From: Platerodrilus igneus
Lineage: Eukaryota > Arthropoda > Insecta > Coleoptera > Lycidae
Assembly (NCBI GenBank): GCA_036346225.1
Contig: JARFIW010000108.1
Location: 124,001 to 188,000 of the forward strand
Length of the DNA stretch: 64,000 nucleotides
Direction: 5' to 3'
Under the pieces are notes generated by a model, which had not been told where the DNA came from, did not search any database, and saw nothing but the letters and a program-made list of their open reading frames with translations. A program made the translations under genes and the position numbers. Positions 55,388 through 64,000 of the stretch are shown piece after piece. Each line of letters starts with the position of its first letter. The first letter of the stretch is position 1.

Positions 55388-57006
55388 ATGTCAAAGAACA
55401 ATTTTCAACTAAGATTAGGTAAAATTCCCAATTACTTAAGGGAACGTAAACTAACATTAATTGGACGAAGAATTTTACTACGGAAGTTCATGTATTTATT
55501 GTATCGTAATACAATCTCAAGCATCTTACCTACAAAATCTAAAAGTCATTACAAACTTACCCTTATGAAAAACGCTTTTAAACAACTTGAAAATAATTGG
55601 TTTGAAGGAAGAGTTGAATGGCGGTTCATGCTACGAGCAAATTTACATTACAACTGTGCTTTAAAACAGAAAGTGTTCCGCTTGTGGATGTTATACAAAG
55701 TACACAGCGAAGAGAAACGTCTTAAACGGCATCTAGCGGTAATGCATTACAACAAAAGTATCAAAATACTGTATTTCTACCTTAAAGTATGCAAAACCCA
55801 GAGAACTTTTTAAAAACTTATGATAAAACAAACAGCACTTGAAGTTTTACGTCTGCGTCTGTTACAGGTTCTACACTCTTTTCATAACCTAAAAATCGGA
55901 TATTATTTAAACATTATTAGCTACAAAGCCCAAAGGAAACGATTGCTGAAAGTGAGTTTTAAACATTTACAGTGGAATAAAGAAAACAAACAGTTAAAAG
56001 AAATAATGAAGTTCTTGTACAACTATTTCGCAGGTTTAAAGCAACGACAGCTCACAAAGAACCGTGGTTTATGAGGTGGAGAAGGTACACAGAACAGTCT
56101 GTAAGAGATCGCAAATTTTCTGAAACAGCAATTGCTCATTGGAGTGAAAAGGCCAAAAAAAGTTGTTTAACTAAGCTAAAGCAATATAAGGATTATAGAC
56201 TTTTAAAAAACAATAGGAAGATTAAATCGGAAGACTTCTATGAAAGAAAATTGAAGATTCGTTTAGTCCAAAAGTGGAAAAAATTTAGAAATGTTCAAAT
56301 AAAAACCCAATTTAATACTATGGCTGCAAACCGCCTATATAATATTAAACTCAAACAAACATTTTTTTCAAAGTTGAACTCTTATCGTATTGGTAAGCAG
56401 AAGAAAGCTTACGCTCTGGCCAAAATTGAAGAAATGCAAAAACGCAAGTGTTTGTTAAAGCTAAAGGAATATTCCTTTATTCGTCGTTCGAAACAAAAGG
56501 TGAAAGAATACGTCATTGATTTATATAACACAAAGTTACTCAAAAAATATTTTTGTGCGTTTTTCTGTTTTTATAAACAAGCGCAAAACGTTCAACAAAA
56601 TCAACTCGTGAAATTTCTACGGCTGAGAGAGAGATCAACTGTTACAAAATATTTAACCAACTGGAAGCACTTTTGCTTTCTCTTAAGACAAAACAGAAGA
56701 AAGGTATGTTCTGCAAATCGGCATTATTCTAGAGTTCTTTTAAAACGTACTTTCAGTACTTGGAATTCTTATCTCAATTGGAAAACTTACAAAAATAATT
56801 TGAAAGAAAAGTCGCGTATGTATTATTTAAATCTTTTAAAGAGAAAAGCTTTAAAGGGTTGGGTTTATTACGCTCGTGAAGAAATAAAATGGAAGCAAAA
56901 GCTAGCTGAAAACCAAGAGATTAAAAATTTACTACTATTTGTATGGAACCCTGTTTGTTTTGAAAAGCCACGCGTACCTCAATTTCTTGAAAACGTACTT
57001 GAGTGA
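55388..57006 (+). pseudogene. SFI1-like copy 2, frameshifted
   Basis: About 93% identical by eye to 47843-49465. Three frames: 55388-55813, 55820-56074 and 56071-57006. Lesions are a two-base loss at about 55780 (TTCTATAACTTA against TTCTACCTTA), a one-base loss after AAAAA near 55817 that restores frame but leaves a stop at 55811-55813, and a one-base loss in an A run near 55987 with a later stop. Two of the three are in homopolymers, so consensus error cannot be excluded. Same orientation as copy 1, 7.5 kb downstream. The C-terminus RVPQFLENVLE is identical. Confidence 0.8.
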
Positions 57007-57149
57007 GCGATTAAAACGCTTCTCGGTTTTAACAATTCTTTAATTTTCGCTTTCATAATGGTTTACGTTGTATTGTTTTGTGTCTAGCAAATTAGCTTTG
57101 TGTTTGTTCTAATAATTTTAAGTATTAAATGAAACAGTTTTAATATCGT

Positions 57150-58449
57150 AAACTTTTGCCTCTGCGTTTGACTGCATCCAACCAAAGATGTCAAGTTTCG
57201 ACAAAAAAATGAAACTTACGTTCTTACTGGTTTTCTACTGACGTGATATAACCAGTCATTCATACCCATGTTTGTCTTATACCATGTAAAAGTTTGAAAG
57301 AGACATGGACTTTCCGCCCAGACTAATCTACTCAACTCCATGACACACAACAAGAGTTATTACTCGTCAATTAAACAAGTAAAAGATACTATAGTTAATC
57401 GCTTGCCCATAGATGTGGTGTAATAATATTGCAGAAATTTTACTTAATTAATAACCAAGCTTAACTTTTATTTATCCAAATAATTAAATTAAGGTAACGC
57501 CAGCTAATAAATCCCTTGTATTAGGGTACGTTAACCATCAGAATAACCAATGATCATTGTTTGTTTGCGTAATACAAGGTGTAGGTAGATCAGTGCCTAA
57601 TTAGATTTTTTTGTAGCAAACTTTGTTGTTTACCCACGACCTTAAACAGAGATCAGTGATAGGGTATACAAAAGGTAGAAATAGGAAATCGACAGATGAA
57701 CATTACTACCTTTAGTTTTAAAAGCACTACTTCACAATTTTTTAAGATACGACAGTTTAGTGTAGAATGACATGATGGCCGAGTAGCTTTTCAAATAGTC
57801 CACCAATAGCTTTTGTTACGTTCATTTTACGACGGTAAAACCACACCCTTTTTGATTCACTGTTTATTTACGTAGATTCTGTTACTACTCCAACAACATC
57901 CTGTATATTTTACCGTTTTACAATAAGTACGCTTCTTAACGATTTTTATTTAAACCAATTTACTGCAAATTTGAAAAGCTTATTTTATAAATTAAAGAAT
58001 CGATACCTGGATATAGGTATCCGTGAACTTGCTACATATTACGATAGCGTACAATTACTTTCTAGATTACTTCAATATAAAGTCTCGTTGACATAATGTA
58101 TTGAACTATCTAATACACCGTGTTTCGAGTTTTCTCACACACCTGTTGGAGTGATATGATAACACTAGTATTGCTTTGAACTCTGGTTACTTCAAAACAA
58201 ATCGATATGCATTTTCTTTGCTGTACACGGCAAAAGTACTCGTCGTAATCGTTGTATTTTTCGTTTCTGTTTATTGTTTAGGGGATTTCGCGCACACATG
58301 GTTCTATAGAGGATTAACCTTGTTCCTAATAAGAGTTTATAACAAAACATTAAATTATGAGATTGAATCCACGCACCCTACAACCACAGTAATCATAAAA
58401 CCCGCCATAAAAATTAATGTTTTACATGTACACCTTACATTTGGTATTT
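57150..58449. other. downstream flank of SFI1-like copy 2
   Basis: No gene. The first 100 bases match the region after copy 1 (TTGCCTCT and GTGATATAACCA blocks). The frame at 58176-58625 runs into the SINE and is not supported. Confidence 0.45.
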
Positions 58450-58727
58450 TAATGCTCCACCTGAAGGTACTACATTGGCCAGGAAGCGAGTTTTTTTACC
58501 TGAAAAATTTGGAATTTTGTCAAACCCTTGCTGTTCCAAGCAAGGTAGGGATCTGTACGTGCATGACAAAACACACACGGGACCTCCATGTTACCTCTCA
58601 TCCCAAAAAGGGCGTATTTGTGTGAGAAATGCTCACCTCACTTTTTCAAGCGGACCGTGTCGGGATTTGAACCCGGGACCTTGGGCATAGTAGTCACACG
58701 CATACTAACTACGCCACGGAGTCGCCT
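58450..58727 (-). mobile_element. tRNA-derived SINE (type B)
   Basis: Minus-strand copy with head GGCGACTCCGTGGCGTAGTT and B-box GGTTCAAATCC. The body has several deletions. The head end abuts a T-rich tract. No clean duplication seen. Confidence 0.88.
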
Positions 58728-58779
58728 TTTTTTTTCTTTTTTTTACAGGTACATCGTGTGACAAATTAAGAATCTATAC

Positions 58780-58920
58780 GAAGTGAACGATATGGACTTC
58801 AAGCTTAGGATAGTTAAAACGCACTACCCCGTGAAAACGAAGAATCGAGAAATTACCCTGGCAAGTTGTAACTTTCCAAAACTCCCCGATATTAGAAGGG
58901 GCTCAGTCCGGCGAAAATAT
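58780..58920 (+). repeat. segment homologous to 52652-52790
   Basis: Shared words GGATAGTTAAAAC, AAATTACCCTGGCA (AATTACCCTGGCA in the other) and GATATTAGAAGGGGCTCAGT (GATATTAAGAGGGATCAGT in the other). It lies 1.8 kb after SFI1-like copy 2, the other 3.2 kb after copy 1, so it may be part of the same tandem duplication. Confidence 0.6.
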
Positions 58921-58929
58921 AAAAACACC

Positions 58930-61367
58930 CTTTGATGAAAATCCATACTCTTAAAAATGTAAATGCTATTCTAATAATGCATGTTAAAAATATCAGCTAA
59001 AAACAAGTTTTCATTGCATTTTAAAAAGATAGTAAAACGACTCTAAAGTGTAAAGATTCGTTCGCTTTAAAAATGATAAATAACTTCAATGTCAAGTGCT
59101 CCTCTTAAAAACGTTACGATACAATTGCAATTATCTAATGCGAAGTGTTTTTCTTTCAAAAGAAAGTTACTTTGTGGAGTCATTTTAAAATCCATTATTT
59201 TACGCAAACGTCTAACGTGGATGAATACACATCAACTAAGTAAGTTTGTGGAACGCGATAACACCGGTAACACTATTAACCAGATAAGATAACACGCTTT
59301 TAATGAGTTAGACCTCGTAGGACGTAATCGAGATTCGAGAACTTGTGACGTATTAAGACTGTGTTATATAAAAGCAGAGAATTAATGAGAACGTTTATTC
59401 AACATTCATAAATAGTTACTGAATTGCTATTTATGGAGCGCACCGACGACGTATTTATTGCAAGGTCATTTTGATATCTTAATCTATTAAAATAATATTG
59501 CTTTCAAAAATTGATAACGTGGACTTCGACATATGAAGATTAATTAAAATGAAAGTCTAAAAGGATGGATTGTAATGAAAACATGAATACCAGCAAAAAT
59601 TTGACGATTCAAAACGCAAGTAAAACTTTGTTTTAAACCCTTAAAGAGACAATTTGTGATATTGTTGAGTAAATTAATGTAGTATGAAATTTCTGCGTAT
59701 AGAAAATGGCTTCTGAGTGGATAATGTTTTTAGGTTCAAATCTAGAACCACTCTTACAGAAGGTTTGCTCAAGAATTCTGATCGGTCACACTGAGACGAG
59801 ATGATCGGATAATATTAAAATTATTCAAATTACTTTAACAAAGATTTTGTGATTTGCACGAAAAGTTTTGAGATTTTCTACGTACTAAGAAGGTGAACAT
59901 TGTATTAATGTGTAGTAATGGGAAAATATTGTTTCTTTCTAAAATTAAGTTGTAAATTGCGTTTATAAGCTTTCTTTATTTCTGTGTACGTGTTGGTAAA
60001 TTTTTTATATAAAGTGTGTAGAAGAAAGATGTGTTTAAATATTTCGAGGCTTGTTCATAAAAGTTTTATGTAATTATAACTGTAATGTTGAGACTTCTGT
60101 GTTTCATTTCGTTTTCTTAAAATCCACAGCATATCTATCGCTGAGCTGGCAAGATAATACTGGTAAATTCAAGCAAGAATCCACATTATATCATTTTAAT
60201 TAACTAGTCATTATCTTTACTAGTCAGGGCGGCTGTACCCTAATTTTGCAGCATTATTTTTTTATGCCTAAGGTAAGGACTTACATTTTCTGTTTTACAG
60301 CATCCGTAGCTTATTTATTGGTTCCCAACGTTTGGACAGCTTAAAATTGCATCCATGGCAATATATATAAATATTTTAAATAGTTAATTACACAAGGTAA
60401 GTTGATAAATACTATCGTAATACAGTGAATAAGATGAAATAATAATTTAGACTTTTATGTAAAACCCAAATGATCATTTCAAATCGAGCTAGTAAATGAA
60501 AGATGGAAAATATAATGGCAACATTTTCCTTTCTATATTTTTTTCAACAACTGATATATATTATTTTTTAATAAAACTGTAAACAGTTCAAAGTGTTCGT
60601 TTTTATACAAAAGAAATCGATGAGATAACATTACATTATATTTATCTATCCAATCATTATTCCAATTTCCATATGGCAAACCTTAATAGATGTTCCTTAT
60701 TGTTGTTAGAATTTTCAAATTACTAAAATGTGCATTCTTTTTTCTGAAAACAGCTTGATAAATTATTTCTACGCTGTTAGGTTTGAAAATCATTAAAAAA
60801 TAATGCAAGGTTAGATTGCTAGGTTATCTTTTCCAGATCAAACAAATAGTAAGGCTCTAAATCAACATACGTTTTTGTGATGCTGTAAAAGTTGCATATT
60901 TCTTAGGTAGTGGAAAAATATTTTAACGTACCATAGTCAAAATATTCTGTCATTTTAAATGGAAACGAGTACCCGTACCCTCTAACTGGGACAATTTTAA
61001 CAGCACTGCAATAAGTGGTGTAATGCGTATTGCAAAAACTAACGTTGCTATTTGTCATCAGCATATAACTTTTAGGTCTGATTTGTTAATACGAGGCTTG
61101 AAGTGATAGTGAGCTTAAGAGCGACGGTTGTGTACAGCAAACCACTGACTGTTTTAGGGATTTTAATGTTGAAAGAAACTATTGTTGATTTGTTCTTTTC
61201 CTTGACATTCCTATTTGGCTTATAGCAAAATTTTTGTTTGTCATTAACTGTATATCAATTATCAGTTTACTAAAATGAATATAATTGCTGTGTATACAAC
61301 GTAGCAACGTAATTTGCTAAAAATTAACTTTTCTATCCTGTCTGTGATTAGCTGATATCAAACACAA
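58930..61367. other. anonymous AT-rich DNA upstream of the MARCHF5-like gene
   Basis: Nothing recognised. The frame at 59089-59292 has no known motif. Promoter elements of the downstream gene are not identifiable by eye. Confidence 0.5.
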
Positions 61368-61823
61368 ATGGGTTCAAATAGTGGTGGTGGCTCACCAACG
61401 CGAGAAATAATAAACACTGTTAGAAGTAGAGAATCGTCTCGTTATTGTTGGGTTTGTTTTGCAACGGAAGAAGATGATACTGAAGCTGCTTGGGTACAAC
61501 CTTGTAGGTGTCGAGGAACTACAAAATGGGTATGTTTGTTGTAATACGTTTTATAATATGCTAAAAGTTGTGCTTAGGTGCACCAGTCGTGCCTACAAAG
61601 ATGGGTGGATGAAAAACAGAAAGGTGGTAATATTGGGAAAGTAATCTGCCCTCAATGTCAAACAGAATATATAATTGTCTTCCCTAATATGGGCATTTTA
61701 GTGCTTGTTTTAGATACAATGGATAGTTTTATTTACAAAGGGTGTCCGTTTTTAGCTGCTGGTATAGTAGTAGGTGCTATTTATTGGTGTGCTGTTACAT
61801 ATGGTGCTATAACTGTGATGCAA
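61368..61823 (+). CDS. MARCHF5-like mitochondrial E3 ubiquitin ligase, first two exons
   Basis: Exons 61368-61529 and 61578-61823, joined by a 48-base GT-AG intron in phase 0; the second ends CAA|GTAAGT, so the gene continues. Residues 1-24 are a Ser/Gly/Thr-rich start. From residue 25 there is a RING-CH finger: CWVCFATEEDD, WVQPCRCRGTTKWVHQSCLQ, RWVDEKQ and ICPQCQTEYIIVFP give the C4-H-C3 pattern (C-x2-C, C-x-C, H-x2-C, C-x2-C). After it come VLVLDTMDSFIYKGCPF and the first hydrophobic segment AAGIVVGAIYWCAVTYGAIT. The arrangement and wording match MARCHF5, an outer mitochondrial membrane ubiquitin ligase acting on fission and fusion factors. The remaining membrane segments should be in exons to the right. 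They were not found up to 64000, which implies a long intron. Confidence 0.92.
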
Positions 61824-62499
61824 GTAAGTAATTTATGTATAAATTGTTAGACGTTTAGTCTCGTCAGTATGCTGATGAACTTGCGGGCACTTTTTGCATA
61901 AACTAAAAAAAATATGAAAAACACCTAAGATATTGCATGAAATTTTACAGAAAGCTCCAACATTTTTCTAAAAGAAAAATGGTCAACCATTTGAAATAAT
62001 ATTTGTTGCTCAACATTTTGATTTTCCTCATTTTTTAACAGTTACTCTCCAATACTAGAGGAGAATGACCGTGTACAATCAGGGACGATGCTTGTAAAAT
62101 GTATACTAAGAAAAAAGGCCTTTAAATAATGTGCGTTTTAAAAATTATATAATCTTTAGAGATTTTGCACATTTGGTATGTTTTTTAAAGAAAATCGATC
62201 GGTACTAGTGGCGCAATAGAATTACTATTGTACCGTCATGCCCGCAAACTAATAACAATCGTGCATATAGAACAAACTTCAGAGTAAATTAAATGTCAAA
62301 TGTGACAATTCGTGTTGTAATATTTGTTCTGCAATGAAGTTTATTTTTGCAGAAAAATGACAATAATTATAATTTCAACAGTACTACGCACTACTCGTGA
62401 CAGCATCAACATGAACAATGGAGACGGTGTCTATTACTAGGCTGCCACCACCATACGTAATTATTCACAACTAAATTTATATAAACAGCAGTAGCTTAT
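61824..62499. other. intron sequence of the MARCHF5-like gene
   Basis: Non-coding by inspection, AT-rich. The frame continuing past the donor to 61850 is a read-through of GTAAGT and not part of the protein. Confidence 0.6.
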
Positions 62500-63190
62500 A
62501 TTGGAATGCTGGTATCGCTTCACATTATTCTAACAAAGGCATTGTTTAACAACTAAAAGAATTCTGCACCTAACTCAATCCACGTTTCTAATGGTAACCT
62601 AACCTCGACACTGTCTTTGCAAGGACACGTTTGCTGCAGTCCTGTCCATAACATCACAAAATATATATCTCAGCCAATGTGGTATTAAAATCTTGCGCAT
62701 AGCCGTGAGCTGAGGTACTGGGTAATATTTTAATGTGATGTGAGTTGAATCGAAGCAGAGACGAATAACCAACGTCCTAACCCCAATCTATACAACGTTA
62801 TGGACTTTGCACTTGACAGCTTCTGCGTCCAGATGCTTAAAAGCTATATACATCGGGATTGGGACTTTGGTTGTTCTCCTCTGCTTTGCCCGGCTCACAT
62901 CACATTAAATATATTATCCAGTACCTCAAGTCATGGCTGCGCACAAGCCTTGATACTCCATCAGCTGAGATATATATTTTGTAACGTCATAGATGGAACT
63001 GCAGCAAACATCTGTTCATTTGCAAAGATAGTGTTGAGGTTGAACCATGTCAAATTTCCACGGTTCATTTCAATAAAATATTCAATGGAAAACAGCACAA
63101 ACAACACTGTAGAACGTATAGGCACTGCCAATATTGCAGATAGCTTATACCCCACTCATACTGGAAATAACGTTACCAGATATTCGTATT
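62500..63190. repeat. long imperfect inverted repeat in the MARCHF5-like intron
   Basis: Left arm about 62560-62790 and right arm about 62855-63140 are complementary at roughly 70-75%. Shared words include CAAAATATATATCTCAGC, TTTGCTGCAGT and TTAATGTGATGTGAG. The 138-codon frame at 62800-63216 lies across it and is probably a chance frame. This may be a decayed foldback transposon or MITE. Confidence 0.65.
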
Positions 63191-63216
63191 TTCGAGGACT
63201 TGCATTCCAGATGTAG

Positions 63217-64000
63217 TCAAGATAAGATTAATTTCGTACAAGAAAGCACAATGATTTTGTGTTTGGCGTGGGTAATGAGAATTGCTATAAAATAATGGTG
63301 ATGTGCTACTATAATATTATGTGTCAACATATGCATACTTTAGTTTAGAATTGGTTAGTATAAATCTATTAAAACAAGAAAACTTATTCAATTTTGTGTT
63401 AGCGAATTTTTTTTGTTTGTTGTTTGGTTTGCGAGCTGATGCGAGTTTTTTTATGAGCTGATGTGAGCCTTGTTGCAAGTTTTGATGTCTTTTGGAATTT
63501 TATCCTACGAAATTAAATATGATATCTGAGAAATCTTTCGTTCCTCTTAATTAATGCAGCTTTTTGGTGAAATACTATGTATGTAATAAAATTGGTTGTT
63601 TTTACATCCAACAGGAGATATCCCATTCGTTAAAGGTGTTGGAATTCAAACATATTGGTACCGCTTAATCAATTTCTCTGTAAGGAGCACGAGGGAAACA
63701 GATGTTTTGATCCGCAAACGTAGCGACAAAACATCAGGTCAAGGTTTGCTTCTATCGGGACATAGGTAATGTGTTTACGCCTATACCCATTACATAGGAG
63801 AAATTCATGGTGAGTAGATTACTATTTTTTGGCATGAATACTTTGTCGTTCACATGGAAGAGGGCAGGCATCCCCTTGTGTTTAGAAATTACCTTTTGAC
63901 TGGCAGAACCCAGCAATTTGTTTGAAGTTTGATCTTGAGATTTTAATTATTGCTAATCGAATAAATTTAAAGTCTATAATATAATATGCTTACAGTTCTG
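63217..64000. other. anonymous DNA at the window end
   Basis: AT-rich, probably still intron of the MARCHF5-like gene. An open stretch after CATCCAACAG (63615) up to a stop at 63766 is exon-like but matches nothing expected. Confidence 0.4.

Noticed and set aside
58176..58625. 149-codon open frame
   Set aside because: Its second half is SINE sequence and its first half has no motif and no conservation with the homologous region after SFI1-like copy 1.
62800..63216. 138-codon open frame
   Set aside because: It spans the centre and right arm of an imperfect inverted repeat and shows no motif. It lies in what should be an intron.
63616..63768. Exon-like open stretch after a TTTTACATCCAACAG acceptor, ending near a GTAATG
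   Set aside because: The translation does not match the expected next part of the MARCHF5 family and no frame evidence links it to the upstream exon, so it is too weak to call.

Overview
This is nuclear DNA of an arthropod, most likely an insect; a beetle or similar genome is a guess. The evidence is AT-rich DNA with spliced troponin C genes of insect type, a MARCHF5-like gene with introns, and a dense load of insect-style transposons (R1-clade LINE, piggyBac, pogo/Tigger-like, Ty3/Gypsy, Penelope-type hammerhead ribozymes, tRNA-derived SINEs). There is no prokaryotic gene organisation. Host genes are few: a troponin C gene lacking its first exons (1263-1820), a complete troponin C paralogue (18027-18793), two direct copies of an SFI1-like centrin-binding-repeat gene (47825-49465 intact; 55388-57006 frameshifted), the first two exons of a MARCHF5-like RING-CH ubiquitin ligase (61368-61823), and an unrecognised two-exon reading frame (21274-21530).

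Layout. 1-5000: troponin C copy 1, a SINE and anonymous DNA. 5000-8500: decayed R1-clade LINE and piggyBac, each hit by a SINE. 9398-17587: a structurally complete Ty3/Gypsy element on the minus strand (4-bp TSD, two LTRs, PBS, PPT) that has lost most of pol. It carries a Penelope-type foldback element with two opposed hammerhead ribozymes, a second retroposed insert, and four SINEs stacked at one site of its 5' LTR. 17900-18860: troponin C copy 2 with a TATA and a MEF2-like motif. 19158-21530: a MITE, a LINE remnant and the orphan frame. 21548-41985: a pogo/Tigger-like transposon split by a 17.8-kb insertion. 41986-47723: a decayed Ty3/Gypsy gag-pol with two SINEs and an LTR-like insertion. 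47726-58930: the SFI1-like duplication. 61368 to the end: MARCHF5-like exons and an inverted repeat.

The main candidate for something undescribed is the block at 22867-40628. It has terminal inverted repeats of about 1.7 kb with 5'-AG ends, inserted in frame in the pogo transposase with a degenerate 6-bp duplication. Without three later insertions it would be only about 4.5 kb, and it carries two divergent genes: a retroviral-type DDE integrase (plus) and a 160-codon Cys/His-tailed protein with a possible exonuclease-like fold (minus). This looks like a compact Maverick/Polinton-related element without polymerase or capsid genes. One of the three later insertions is a young gag-only LTR element (31680-39242).

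The elements form a readable stack: pogo, then the integrase element, then LTR elements. Many frame breaks are one-base changes in A/T runs, so some apparent pseudogenes may be consensus errors in the assembly.
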